DNA of 64,000 nucleotides from Bacteroidetes bacterium HGW-Bacteroidetes-2 (GCA_002842575.1 PHDJ01000003.1:1-64000), one strand, 5' to 3'. Positions 37,618-46,648 are shown, counted from the stretch's first letter. Notes: generated from the letters alone by a model not told the origin. A program made the numbers and translations.

Positions 37618-37959
37618 ATGGAAAAACCTTTTGCTTACCTTGAAGATTCATTTGAACCCCGGGAATTTGATTATATGGATATGGTGGCCTATGTGGCCTT
37701 ACGCAAAGCCACTCCACTGGACATAAAAGACTTCTATTATATTGAAGAAGGATTTCGTGATAAATGGAATACCCATACAGGAAACCTCATCGGCGACGGT
37801 GATTTTAAAAATCATGTGTACCTGTATATTGAGCGTGCTATGGAGACCGGATTAATTAAAGATGTTATACCTCAACCTACCGTTGATGAATGTGTCGATT
37901 TGATTTTGGATTATATGGCTTCGATTGGCGAATGGTATTCAGATTTTAGTCGTAGCTGA
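37618..37959 (+). CDS. Hypothetical protein cotranscribed with the WYL gene
   Basis: A 113-residue acidic protein (start MEKPFAYLEDSFEPREFDYMD) with no recognised domain, 32 bp after the WYL stop on the same strand. I chose ATG 37618 because an A-rich leader precedes it. Confidence 0.7.
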   Translation: MEKPFAYLEDSFEPREFDYMDMVAYVALRKATPLDIKDFYYIEEGFRDKWNTHTGNLIGDGDFKNHVYLYIERAMETGLIKDVIPQPTVDECVDLILDYMASIGEWYSDFSRS

Positions 37960-37988
37960 TGATTTGAAAAAAAAGTGAAATCATAAGA

Positions 37989-38456
37989 TTAAATTATGAT
38001 AAACTTTACCGCAAGGATAGGATTTGTGCTCAATTTGTACCCCATTTGAGTAAAATGGTTTTCTAAATCTAATAGTAGTTTCTTGCTTGTACTCGCCTCT
38101 TTGTATCGCTCGTGCAATATTATAAAGCTCCCATTTTCATTTGCTCTAAATCGTGGAACTTGTCTATAATTTGAAGGTCTTGCAGTTTCTAACCCCTGAA
38201 GTTCAATATACATTAGAACCTAATTTTCACTAAATGCATATGGTGAATTCAAAGGGAAATTATCAAAAATAGGATCCATTGCAAAAAATCTTCCAACCCT
38301 TGGGTCGTGCATCCTAAAGATATAATTCGTAGAATTCCCCTCACCTTTGACCTCATTATCCATCTCCTTTCCACCGAAGCCATACCTGTAATCACTGGTG
38401 TTTGCGTGCCTTCCGGGTAAGAGCATGCCGAACGGATAAAGAGGTTTTAACAGTTT
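37989..38456 (-). pseudogene. RHS repeat-associated core remnant with in-frame TAG
   Basis: The minus strand encodes the end of an RHS core ([57 protein letters not shown]). TAG at 38220-38222 then stops it, and the same frame goes on (IELQGLETARPSNY) to 37989. In relatives the SEN is followed by RVIDGIELEG, so the stop is a nonsense mutation. A second stop cuts the upstream side near 38457. The whole RHS barrel is missing, and the tail after the core would have been the toxin. Confidence 0.75.
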
Positions 38457-38754
38457 TTCAACTCAAAACTTTAAAGAACGTTTTGTAAATATACGATAAA
38501 TTAAAGCAGTTTTATAAACTACAATTGACGTTGTTTTGATACCATTCTCACAAAAAAGAAGCCCAAGGACTTTTCCAACAAGAACGTCGCCTCGCTTTTA
38601 AAAGCATCAAAAAAAGCCCCTCGTGGGTAGAAGGTTTTCATTTTATACTCTAGTGGTTGAGGGAGTACACAAATTTTCGGGCAAAAATACCCTGATTTTT
38701 GTAGTGAAATCTTTGCGAAGTATTGTATTTATTGAAATTTCTTTGAAAATTTTA

Positions 38755-39025
38755 CTCACAAATAACTCACAAATAACTCACAGATATCTCACAAATATCT
38801 CACAAATCACCCCAAAAACTCACATAAATTGCGATAAATTTTGGTTTCGTTTGGTGACACAAAAAAACCTAACTATATGATTTACATATAATTAGGTTAA
38901 TATTTGCGAGTTTTGGTAAACTCTTTGGTCGGGATGACAAGACGATGTACGCCCTACCTAAACCCTTATAAACATTGAGTTTGTTTGATTATCATTCTTT
39001 GAACTCACAAATATCTCACAATAAG
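38755..39025. repeat. Iteron-like 11-bp repeats in two clusters
   Basis: Five head-to-tail copies of CTCACAAATAA-like units lie at 38755-38809 with exact 11-bp spacing. A looser copy lies at 38819-38829, and two more at 39004-39025. The spacing is one helical turn, so a protein could bind one face. They lie 100-370 bp from a small DNA-binding protein gene. Confidence 0.7.
38858..38898 (-). terminator. Minus-strand terminator after the small DNA-binding gene
   Basis: A 14-bp near-perfect stem (38866-38879 with 38885-38898, one mismatch), 5-nt loop, and a T tract in minus-strand reading. Confidence 0.6.
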
Positions 39026-39124
39026 AACAGAACATTTTGGTTCACTTTGGTTTCGTGAATGAAGAATAAATATACAAAATTTGCTTATTCAATCAAAGTG
39101 AAACTTATTGAATCTTCACCCTGA

Positions 39125-39325
39125 TTAATCGATAATAAACTCCTCTACCAATTCCTTTTTTATGCCCGTAAAACTTGCAAATTCTTCTGTGGTGACGAAT
39201 TGGTGTGGTTCCTTGTTTAAGTATTCTCTGATCTTGGACAAGAGGTTCCGGGCGTGTCTTTCACTCTTGCCGGTGATACGCTGAATATCTTTTGGGTAAA
39301 TACATATCCGTTTTGAATACTTCAT
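39125..39325 (-). CDS. Small helix-turn-helix-like protein of mobile-element type
   Basis: A 66-residue protein starting MKYSKRICIYPKDIQRITGK and continuing as ERHARNLLSKIREYL. This form recurs across Bacteroidota accessory regions and looks like a DNA-binding helical domain with a C-terminal FASFTGIKKELVEEFI. It is flanked by the iteron-like repeats. Confidence 0.75.
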   Translation of the reverse strand: MKYSKRICIYPKDIQRITGKSERHARNLLSKIREYLNKEPHQFVTTEEFASFTGIKKELVEEFIID

Positions 39326-39570
39326 ACTTTATCCATACTTCATCTACCCTTCAAAGATACAGCATCGTAGGGCGTTAATCAATGTTTTAATGGGTTGTGG
39401 TGGTGTTTTTTTGTTGGGTGGATTATGGTTTCATCTGTTTTGGTTTGATTTGGTGTTTGCGGTTAAAATGGTCTGTTTCGGAAAAGGTGGTTGGTATCGG
39501 AAATGGGGTTCTTTGAGAGGTGGTGTGTGCTTATACTTTTGGTTTTTATTAATCAAAAAATCGAATAGTT

Positions 39571-40326
39571 ATGGCAAGACAGACCGGAATTATCAGGTTG
39601 AAAGGTACCATTGGAGGTGTTACCTTTTACAAGACCGCCGACGGGCATTTGGCTCGTGAAAAAGGTGGCGTGGACAAAAACCGAATTGCCAACGACCCGG
39701 CGTTTCAAAGAACCCGTGAAAATGGGGCTGAATTTGGACGTGCCGGTGCCGGTGGTAAATTGGTGAGAAAGGCCATTCGTTTGCTGTTGCAGAATGCAAA
39801 GGACAAACGAGTGACCAGCAGATTAACTCAATCACTTATGCGAGTGATTAAGACGGACCCAACCAATGAACGTGGGTTGAGAACCATCCCTGATGGGGAT
39901 ATGGCATTGATCAACGGGTTTGAGTTTAACATCAACGGGAAGTTGAGTACCGTGATGTTTGCTGATTACACTCCAACTCTGGACCGGGTTGCCGGTACGT
40001 TGGATGTAGAAATCCCGGCGTTTACTCCTAATGCGAGTATCGATGCTCCCGGTGGAACTACTCATTTTAAAATCGTGAGCGGGTTGGCTGAAGTTGACTT
40101 CGAAAACGAGGAGTTTGTTTTTGACAGTCAGGAGACTGCGATTCTGCCTTGGGATGCTCAGGCGACTGCGCTAATCAATCTTGTCTCTACGGTGACTGCT
40201 AACTCTACCCTGCCGCTGTTGCAGGTGCTTGGTGTGAGCTTTTACCAAGAGGTGAATGGTGATATGTACCCGTTGAAAAACGGTGCTTACAACTCCCTCA
40301 GTTTGATTGGTGTTGATCAAGTGTAA
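39571..40326 (+). CDS. Uncharacterised 251-residue protein, first gene of a conserved-looking cassette
   Basis: No signal peptide or membrane segment. The N-terminus MARQTGIIRLKGTIGGVTFYK with DGHLAREKGGVD, and PAFQRTRENGAEFGRAGAG, is basic and Gly-rich. Residues ~110-250 are beta-rich (FEFNINGKLSTVMFADYTPTLD, FTPNASIDAPGGTTHFKIV, FYQEVNGDMYPLKNGAYN). I recall homologues in many Bacteroidota genomes, always uncharacterised. The build, basic helix plus beta domain, would fit a structural protein. It is followed by DUF5675 and two small membrane proteins in the same direction. Confidence 0.85.
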   Translation: MARQTGIIRLKGTIGGVTFYKTADGHLAREKGGVDKNRIANDPAFQRTRENGAEFGRAGAGGKLVRKAIRLLLQNAKDKRVTSRLTQSLMRVIKTDPTNERGLRTIPDGDMALINGFEFNINGKLSTVMFADYTPTLDRVAGTLDVEIPAFTPNASIDAPGGTTHFKIVSGLAEVDFENEEFVFDSQETAILPWDAQATALINLVSTVTANSTLPLLQVLGVSFYQEVNGDMYPLKNGAYNSLSLIGVDQV

Positions 40327-40344
40327 TCATGATTTCATTGGGTG

Positions 40345-40770
40345 ATGGAATTGCAATTGTTCAGGAATCAGTTTGAAGGGGGCACCAATGGTGCCCTTTT
40401 TCATCAAGGGAAGTTTATCTGTTTTATGATTGAATTGCCCTGGAAGGAAAATGCACGGAATATTTCGTGTATTCCTGATGGGCGTTATGAGCTGGCGCTT
40501 TGGTATACGGACCGGTTTAAGCATCATTTGGTGGTTAAGAATGTTCCCGGGCGTACGGGGATTTTGGTACATCCTGCGAATGATGCGATGAAAGAACTTC
40601 GGGGGTGTTTGGCTCCGGTTACACATTTAACGGGTATAGGAACCGGGTTGCTTTCGCGTAAAGCGTTAGACAAACTCTTGCTATTCATTGAACGGTGCCG
40701 AATGAAAAAGGAACCTTTGTTTTTGAACATTACCTCAGCGGTGTTTGATGCCGGTGAGGGGATTAATTAG
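40345..40770 (+). CDS. DUF5675 family protein
   Basis: A 141-residue protein whose centre (CIPDGRYELALWYTDRFKHH, GILVHPANDAMKELRGCLAP) matches DUF5675, found in phages and Bacteroidota genomes near lysis or virion-like genes. The Gly-Cys-Leu-Ala-Pro and His pattern looks enzymatic, but no reaction is known. ATG 40345 is preferred to GTG 40342. It begins 18 bp after the preceding stop. Confidence 0.8.
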   Translation: MELQLFRNQFEGGTNGALFHQGKFICFMIELPWKENARNISCIPDGRYELALWYTDRFKHHLVVKNVPGRTGILVHPANDAMKELRGCLAPVTHLTGIGTGLLSRKALDKLLLFIERCRMKKEPLFLNITSAVFDAGEGIN

Positions 40771-40793
40771 CTAATTTAATTTTGATTTGAGTT

Positions 40794-41048
40794 ATGAATT
40801 TAAAAGAACGTTATACAAAACCGACTCCTAAGTTTTTTAGGACGTTGCGAAATATTGGGATTGCGCTGACTGCTGCAGGTGGTGCCATTTTGGCTGCTCC
40901 TGTGGCGATTCCGACTGCTTTGTTTACGATTGCCACTTATGTGACGGTTGCCGGAACTGTGGCCACTGTGGTGAGTCAGGCGGTTGTGATGGATGAGGAT
41001 GATGATAATGATGAACCGGGCGGTGAAGTGCCTGCATTAGGTATTTAG
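40794..41048 (+). CDS. Small membrane protein with acidic tail
   Basis: An 84-residue protein with two hydrophobic helices (GIALTAAGGAILAAPVAIP, LFTIATYVTVAGTVATVVSQAVV) and an acidic cytoplasmic tail (MDEDDDNDEPG). Size and build are holin-like, but no sequence family is recognised. Fourth-in-line context with DUF5675 makes a lysis-like role one option. Confidence 0.75.
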   Translation: MNLKERYTKPTPKFFRTLRNIGIALTAAGGAILAAPVAIPTALFTIATYVTVAGTVATVVSQAVVMDEDDDNDEPGGEVPALGI

Positions 41049-41050
41049 TT

Positions 41051-41227
41051 ATGGAATCACATTCTTTTCATAAAGTGAGTTTTATAGGTGGCACTGCATT
41101 TGGCTTGTTGCCGAATTTGCCTGTGGAGGATGTGTTTACGACGGTTATCATGGCATTTATTGGCGCTGTGGCGAGTTTTATTGCTTCGGTGTTGTTGCGG
41201 TTTATTTCCCGGTGGTTTGGGAAGTAG
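41051..41227 (+). CDS. 58-residue membrane protein, last gene of the cassette
   Basis: ATG 41051 starts 2 bp after the preceding stop. MESHSFHKVSFIGGTAFG is followed by one hydrophobic helix (VIMAFIGAVASFIASVLL) and a basic end (RFISRWFGK). It is the size of a phage-type small holin or a spanin-like peptide. A strong terminator follows. Confidence 0.75.
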   Translation: MESHSFHKVSFIGGTAFGLLPNLPVEDVFTTVIMAFIGAVASFIASVLLRFISRWFGK

Positions 41228-41241
41228 GTTGGTTTGGTGAG

Positions 41242-41273
41242 AAAGCCCGGTTTTGGTGTACCGGGCTTTTTTT
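41242..41273 (+). terminator. Terminator after the cassette
   Basis: A 9-bp stem AAAGCCCGG/CCGGGCTTT with a T tract. A second hairpin at 41284-41301 (ACAGGGC/GCCCTGT) follows directly and may serve the converging DUF6943 gene. Confidence 0.9.
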
Positions 41274-41304
41274 ATTGGTGTAAACAGGGCTGACGCCCTG
41301 TTTT

Positions 41305-41727
41305 TTAGTTTAATTGCGGTTGGTAAGACCTCATCATTAAGATTTTGTAATTTTTGAGATTGACCGACTGCTTGCGCAGGTTTTCTTCTGCCTCTTCCAG
41401 TTTTTTGAGGACCTTGAAGCGTTCCTGCCAGTAGTGGCCATCGTAATTGAACAGGCATTCTATAATCAGGTTTTTGATGTCGCAAATGGATACAAACGTG
41501 ATGACGGAGCCTTTGTGGTAAGGTTTGAACAGGCTACCAGCGTGGAGGATGGCGCATATCCAATAGAGTTTTTGGAGGTCGCTTTGGTTGTTGCAGAAAA
41601 TGACAAACGCATTTCTGTAGGGTTCAAATGAAGGTTTTCCGGCGTTGTTTCCTTTGTTTAGGATGAAGAAGTGCGGTGTGTTGTAAAACCTTCCGTGTTT
41701 GTGGGTTTTGATTTTGAAATTAAGCAT
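41305..41727 (-). CDS. DUF6943 family protein
   Basis: A 140-residue protein: IKTHKHGRFYNTPHFFILNKGNNAGKP, LYWICAILHAGSLFKPYHKGSVITF and the helical end LKKLEEAEENLRKQ match DUF6943, a small Bacteroidota family often met in accessory regions. Function unknown. It converges on the cassette. Confidence 0.8.
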   Translation of the reverse strand: MLNFKIKTHKHGRFYNTPHFFILNKGNNAGKPSFEPYRNAFVIFCNNQSDLQKLYWICAILHAGSLFKPYHKGSVITFVSICDIKNLIIECLFNYDGHYWQERFKVLKKLEEAEENLRKQSVNLKNYKILMMRSYQPQLN

Positions 41728-41837
41728 AATTATGGATTTAAAAATTAATTATGCTTTCGCTCGCTTCGCTCACATATTTTTTTCGGAACAAAAGAAAAAA
41801 CAAAAAAAAAGAAAGCCCTATCACTGAGGGCGTGGCT

Positions 41838-41990
41838 GCGCTGTCAAGGTTTTTGGAAAAAATACTACCCGGTTTTTAGTGAGTAGTGGTGAGTGGTGAG
41901 AGGTTAGTAAAGTAATGAGAGATGCTGAAAGAAGTACAGCATGGAGGGTGGAGATTTTTTTCAAAACCGGAGGCTTGACCTTGACAGTGC
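41838..41990. ncRNA. Structured intergenic element with nested inverted repeats
   Basis: GCGCTGTCAAGGT at 41838-41850 pairs with 41978-41990 (one G-U); CCGGTTTT at 41869-41876 pairs with 41963-41970; ATGCTG at 41922-41927 pairs with 41937-41942. The three stems nest inside a 153-base element in a 440-base gap with no gene. It may be an RNA or a DNA site. Confidence 0.4.
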
Positions 41991-42168
41991 TTTGGCGGCT
42001 GGTGGAGGGAGCCCACTAACTTTGCTTCCTTTTTATTTGTTTTCGGAAAATTTATCTAATATTTATTTTCAAGTTGTTTTTCCTTTACACTCTTTAGAAT
42101 GAAAGGAGTAGCTATAATTTACTTATAACTGAGCTTCTAAAATTTAAAAAATAATGTATTTTAGATTT

Positions 42169-42372
42169 ATGAACAGGATTCAAAAAATGATAGTTAAGAA
42201 AATGGCCGTTGGATATACTCAAGCTGAGGTTTCTGAGTATCTAAAAGAAAGAGAAATTTTACCTAACAGTGTAAGTATGATTGAAAAAGAGCTTAAGAAA
42301 TTAAGAAAAGAATTTGGCGCTCATAATATTGTTCATCTTTTTGTGATACTATCAAAGAAGGGATATTTATAG
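42169..42372 (+). CDS. Small LuxR-like helix-turn-helix protein
   Basis: A 67-residue protein. IVKKMAVGYTQAEVSEYLKEREILPNSVSMIEKELKKLRKEF resembles a LuxR/GerE-type HTH as seen in response regulators (LxxxxxGYTxxEIAExL). It has no receiver domain. ATG 42169 gives a more compact protein than 42154. Target unknown. Confidence 0.75.
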   Translation: MNRIQKMIVKKMAVGYTQAEVSEYLKEREILPNSVSMIEKELKKLRKEFGAHNIVHLFVILSKKGYL

Positions 42373-42433
42373 TAGCGATTTATCCTTATACATTATTCCT
42401 TAAGTAAACTTTCAGCGGACACGTTCGCGGGGA

Positions 42434-43171
42434 TTAGATTGAGACGTTTTCGTAATCTACTTTTTCTAAGATAGACTTTACATCGCTGTGAATTTTTGGG
42501 CTGAAGAGGTCTTTGCTTACTGTGTATGGATTGAGTTCTTCTTCGGGGTATTGAGCGTTGATGAGGTGTTGAATATCCTTATCATTGAGGTTGTCTGCTA
42601 ACCAGTTTTGCTCGTTTAATGTGGGGATTAGAACAGGTTGCCTTTTTATATTTTTAGTATTGTGAATTTTTTCAAATAGCGGGGATGCAGTCTTCGTTAA
42701 GATTGAAAATGTTGGCATTCCATCTATTAGTGTATAGATACCTGCCAAAGCAAAGGCATCGTTATCTTTTCGGGAAATGTAAAAGGGATATTTATCCCCT
42801 TTCGCTTCATGAGGCTCAAAAAAACCGGTAACTGGGATTAAGCAACGCCGGGAATGTGCCACGTGTTTATAAATGAAATGGTTGAACAGCTTTTCTGATT
42901 GTGCATTTAAACCACCACCATAGCGAACGCCTTTTTTATAATAATCACTAACTTCTTCTGGTTTTTTGTTTTGAGGGACTATACCCCATTTGCCTTCTAC
43001 CAATGCTGCAGGTTCTTCCTGGGGGATGATGAGCATATTGGGGTGAGCAAAGCCGTTTAAATGGTATGAGGGGATATCATAGGCATCGCGTGCATCATCG
43101 TCGTGGAGGCTTGCTTTAAAGCGATTTTCAAGTTTTGTGACTTTTTTGGTTTGGGAGGTGTGGAAGCACAT
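42434..43171 (-). CDS. SOS response-associated peptidase (SRAP/YedK family)
   Basis: A 245-residue SRAP protein. The catalytic Cys2 follows the initiator Met (MCFHTS), NAQSEKLFNHFIYKHVAHSRRCLIPVTGFFEPHE holds the Asn, Glu and Arg of the family, and AGIYTLIDGMPTFSILTKTA and HNTKNIKRQPVLI complete it. The family links covalently to abasic sites in single-stranded DNA. Found with umuD/umuC on the same strand downstream, it fits an SOS module, although the genes are separated by an insert. Confidence 0.93.
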   Translation of the reverse strand: MCFHTSQTKKVTKLENRFKASLHDDDARDAYDIPSYHLNGFAHPNMLIIPQEEPAALVEGKWGIVPQNKKPEEVSDYYKKGVRYGGGLNAQSEKLFNHFIYKHVAHSRRCLIPVTGFFEPHEAKGDKYPFYISRKDNDAFALAGIYTLIDGMPTFSILTKTASPLFEKIHNTKNIKRQPVLIPTLNEQNWLADNLNDKDIQHLINAQYPEEELNPYTVSKDLFSPKIHSDVKSILEKVDYENVSI

Positions 43172-43349
43172 GGCGGTTGTGTTTTGTTTTTACGAGTTGA
43201 AGATTATTTAAAAACAGTGATTTTTAAAGGCAATAAAACTATACAGTAATGTAAAATAAGATTTAATAAAACGTGAAGTGATTGCATACCCTGATTGGTT
43301 TTCTTTGTGGATAATTTAAATTCAAATTTATCTTTAAACTAAAAAGCAT

Positions 43350-44288
43350 CTAATCAATATTCCAATAATTTTCAGGGTCACCTTCGAAAGCACTATCAAT
43401 TGTATTGTCGTCTAAACCGTATACACCATTGTATTTATCATATTTTGGTGAATCTGTCTCATCAAAATTTGTCTGAGTTTTAAAATCGGATTCTTGTTCA
43501 TCAATATTTTCAATACCAGTTACATAATATTCAATGTAGTGGTTTGGATCTAATTGTGTATCAATAGTAAGAACTAAATCATTGTCTTTTGAAAGTGCAT
43601 CTAAGTGGTATTGTGAAATATAAAGACGTTTAGAAGAAACTTTATCAAAGTACCTAAGTAATCCTTTTCTTAATTCCCAATTGATACTTGGAAAGTTATC
43701 ATCTTTTCCAATATCAAGGATATTTATATTTATAAGACTATTTAAGGTTTCTAAATTACCTTTTTTTATATCTTTTAAATAGAATTCTTTGTTTGTTTGT
43801 TCCTCATTTAAATATCTTTGAGGTGTTTCAAAGTATGAAAACTCTTTGTTTTCTATCCATCCATTAAGGTAAGTGGATGTAATTCCAATAGATGGGTCGT
43901 GATCGTATGGATAGCTAGTTTCACTTCTAAAATCCATACTCGCTGATATTATTTGGTCTTCCTTTATTTTCAAATAGTATTCAAAAGCTTGCTTGTTGTA
44001 AGATTTAAAAAAAGCAGAATTAATACGGATATTCTTCTTGTCAAAATTATCTAAGAGACATAGCATTTTAAACTCATCTTCATTAATGGTTATCAAATAT
44101 TTAGACAACAATTCTTTATCATTAGTTATTATAAGTTGTGTTTGAAGAAATGAAGTGTCATTGAAATCGTCAATAATTTCTATAATTTTGTCTTTTGAAA
44201 ATACCTTTTCTAAATGATAGTCATCAGATTCATATTCGTGCCTGAAATATCTGTCATTAATTATTATATAAAAATTTACTTGTTCCAT
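43350..44288 (-). CDS. Hypothetical acidic protein of A+T-rich insert
   Basis: A 312-residue protein rich in Asp, Asn and Ile (FYIIINDRYFRHEYESDDYH, KYDKYNGVYGLDDNTIDS). No signal, membrane segment or known domain. Its composition is clearly more A+T-rich than neighbouring SOS genes, so transfer is likely. Confidence 0.7.
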   Translation of the reverse strand: MEQVNFYIIINDRYFRHEYESDDYHLEKVFSKDKIIEIIDDFNDTSFLQTQLIITNDKELLSKYLITINEDEFKMLCLLDNFDKKNIRINSAFFKSYNKQAFEYYLKIKEDQIISASMDFRSETSYPYDHDPSIGITSTYLNGWIENKEFSYFETPQRYLNEEQTNKEFYLKDIKKGNLETLNSLININILDIGKDDNFPSINWELRKGLLRYFDKVSSKRLYISQYHLDALSKDNDLVLTIDTQLDPNHYIEYYVTGIENIDEQESDFKTQTNFDETDSPKYDKYNGVYGLDDNTIDSAFEGDPENYWNID

Positions 44289-44470
44289 TTTTAGATAACT
44301 TTTTCTATACTAAATATCAATTAATTTTTAAGGTATTAAGACAATCAACGATATTAATATTTTTCACTGATATGAGAACTAAATTACGAATTTTAAATTT
44401 AATTAATTGTTCCAATTGAGATAGTCTGTGTTAATGATATTTATTAATGCAATATTACATAGGTGAAAGT

Positions 44471-45076
44471 TTATTCATTTGGAATAACTCTATTTGTGTT
44501 CATTTCTAAATTTATACTTTGTAATATTGGACTTTCGGGATAAATTTCTTGACTCCAAAAGAGTTCATTAAATATTTCTAAAAATTCAATCGTATTTTTG
44601 AAGTATTGTCGGTCAATGTAGATGTCGAGTTCTTTAAAAGGCAAAACAAAAACACTTAAATGTTCTTCTTCATTATTTTTATCATAATCTAAATAGTCGA
44701 CAAAAAAACAAACATACTTGTCAGCTCCTAAATACTCATTTTTTATAACCCATTTTTTTAAATCAGACTGCGACTTCTTAATTTTATTGTAATCGACCAT
44801 TTCTTGCTCAAAATATGCTTCATTTCTATGATAACCTGAAACCTTATCCAGTGCTTCATACAATTCTAGAAACTTTTTTTGGTCAGTAGGTTTTCCAAAT
44901 AGATTAAGACGCATAACCGAACCTTCCTCTATTTCATATAAGTTTTGATTATAAAAAAAATCATAAGCACTTTTGTAATGATCTGAATATTTTAAAAGCC
45001 ACCATTCAATCATAGGCATCGATAAAATGTTGTTGTCAAGGATTAATCTTATAAAGGATTGAATAGGATTCGGCAT
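44471..45076 (-). CDS. Hypothetical protein of A+T-rich insert
   Basis: A 201-residue protein with many aromatic and acidic residues (MIEWWLLKYSDHYKSAYDFFYN, CFFVDYLDYDKNNEEEHLSVFVLPF). I recognise no family. It stands alone on the minus strand, 180 bp from the gene downstream, and shares its base composition. Confidence 0.7.
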   Translation of the reverse strand: MPNPIQSFIRLILDNNILSMPMIEWWLLKYSDHYKSAYDFFYNQNLYEIEEGSVMRLNLFGKPTDQKKFLELYEALDKVSGYHRNEAYFEQEMVDYNKIKKSQSDLKKWVIKNEYLGADKYVCFFVDYLDYDKNNEEEHLSVFVLPFKELDIYIDRQYFKNTIEFLEIFNELFWSQEIYPESPILQSINLEMNTNRVIPNE

Positions 45077-45132
45077 TATTATATTTCTTAATTATGGAAC
45101 ACCACGATTGGTTTTTTGAATATTAGTTATTT

Positions 45133-45336
45133 TTAACTGAGTTTAATAATATCAAAATTTGTTAAACCACAACTCCCTTCACTAATGCTAGTACCGTATT
45201 TTGAATTTAAGTTTTCGCAAATGACTCTTTGAGATGGTTTATTAACGCTATTTGCTTGAAATATTTCTGCTGACATTCCTTTTTTTAATTTTGAATTATC
45301 ACGCAATGCTGTTACTTTCCATAATGATGTTCCCAT
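45133..45336 (-). CDS. Small hypothetical protein
   Basis: A 67-residue protein: MGTSLWKVTALRDNSKLKKGMSAEIFQ then SKYGTSISEGSC. It resembles short Bacteroidota proteins with a WKVTxLR...KITKGMSVEV start that are common in conjugative elements; that likeness is from memory. It has a clean ATG and A-rich leader. Confidence 0.6.
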   Translation of the reverse strand: MGTSLWKVTALRDNSKLKKGMSAEIFQANSVNKPSQRVICENLNSKYGTSISEGSCGLTNFDIIKLS

Positions 45337-45382
45337 AATTTGAACTTTATTTTTAGTAGTAAACTAAAATACAAATTTTAAT

Positions 45383-46648
45383 CTATTGTTTACAGCAAGC
45401 TGTTGGTATTTCAAGAATATTTGTGGTGTAGCGCGGGGAGAGGCGTTCTTGTTTCATTTTCCACTGGCGGCCGAGGGATTGGCTGCCGAATTTGATTTTG
45501 TTGTTGCCGTAGGCTTTGTTAAGGCGGTCAACGATTTGCATTATAGGCTCGTGTTTGGGGTTGCTTTCTGTGAAGAGGGAGAGTTGTTTTTGGTTAGTGG
45601 GTGACAGGCCCATAACAATAACACCGGCTTTTTTGTAGTGGTAACCGGGTTTGTAAATGACTTTGAGGCCTGCCTGAGCGTATTTGATGAGGTCTATGCT
45701 TGAATTGGTTGGATAATGGGTGTTGATGACGATGTTGCGACCGTATTGGGGGAGATCTTTCCGGAAGCCGTTGGTGTGAAGGAATACCATTATAAGGTTG
45801 CAGTGTGAATCTTGACGGCGAAGTTTTTCGGCGCAGGAAACGGCAAAGGTGGATACTCTTTCTTTTATATCATTGAACTCTGTGTACATCTTTTCAAAGG
45901 AGCGTGTGGTGGCGATCATCTTTTTGGGGTTTTTAACTTCGAGGGGGAGTGTTGGTTTTCCTTCGAGGTCGTGTTTTAATCTGAGGCCTACCACAGCCAT
46001 ATTTTTACGGACCCAGTCGTCAGGAAGTTGGGTGAATTGCCAGGCGTTGTGGATGTTTTTTGCTTTGAGTCTTTTGGCGTGTTGCCGGCCTATGCCCCAT
46101 ACATCTTCAATGGGGAGCCATTTGAGTGCTTTGATTCTTTTTTCATCGGTGTCTATGAGGTGTACGCCGTTGGTTTGTTTGTCAAACTTTTTGGCGATTT
46201 TGTTGGCTACTTTTGCCAAGGCTTTGGAGGGTGCAAATCCGATGCTGATGGGAATGCCAGTGCCTTGGGTGACTCCTTTTTTCATTTGGAGGCCGATGTC
46301 ATGGAGGTCAAATTTTTCGAATCCATTGAACTGCAGGAAGGCTTCGTCGATACTGTAGATTTCGATATCGGGTGTGAATTCTCTGAGTAGGTTCATCACG
46401 CGGTTGCTCATATCGCCATAGAGGGCGTAATTGGATGAGAATACGTTGATATTGTGTTGCTCGAATGTCTTTTTATATTCAAATGCCGGTGCTCCCATTG
46501 GAATACCTAAGGCTTTGGCCTCGTTGGAACGGGCAATGACACAACCGTCGTTGTTGGACAGGACCACAACGGGTTTGCCGTTGAGGCCAGGGTTAAAGAC
46601 ACGCTCACAGGAGGCATAGAAGTTATTGCAATCCACCAGTGCAAACAT
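45383..46648 (-). CDS. umuC: Y-family DNA polymerase, UmuC-like
   Basis: A 421-residue translesion polymerase. The palm carries the catalytic acids in [16 protein letters not shown] and in [13 protein letters not shown]. Thumb and little-finger regions follow ([49 protein letters not shown]-like end [20 protein letters not shown]). Its start overlaps the umuD stop in the form TAATG-like, so the two are coupled. It works with cleaved UmuD to copy past lesions. Confidence 0.95.
   Translation of the reverse strand: MFALVDCNNFYASCERVFNPGLNGKPVVVLSNNDGCVIARSNEAKALGIPMGAPAFEYKKTFEQHNINVFSSNYALYGDMSNRVMNLLREFTPDIEIYSIDEAFLQFNGFEKFDLHDIGLQMKKGVTQGTGIPISIGFAPSKALAKVANKIAKKFDKQTNGVHLIDTDEKRIKALKWLPIEDVWGIGRQHAKRLKAKNIHNAWQFTQLPDDWVRKNMAVVGLRLKHDLEGKPTLPLEVKNPKKMIATTRSFEKMYTEFNDIKERVSTFAVSCAEKLRRQDSHCNLIMVFLHTNGFRKDLPQYGRNIVINTHYPTNSSIDLIKYAQAGLKVIYKPGYHYKKAGVIVMGLSPTNQKQLSLFTESNPKHEPIMQIVDRLNKAYGNNKIKFGSQSLGRQWKMKQERLSPRYTTNILEIPTACCKQ

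Noticed and set aside
38520-38560. Sequence reminiscent of a type II CRISPR repeat (ACAATTGACGTTGTTTTGATACC)
   Set aside because: It occurs once only, without repeats or cas genes.
38755-38829. Possible CRISPR array
   Set aside because: Units are 11 bp and touch each other with no spacers, and no cas gene is nearby.
34109-41227. Complete prophage
   Set aside because: No integrase, portal, terminase, capsid or tail gene could be recognised, so I describe only an accessory block.
41057-41485. 142-codon minus-strand frame
   Set aside because: It overlaps the 58-residue membrane gene, a terminator and the DUF6943 gene, and lacks any conserved pattern.
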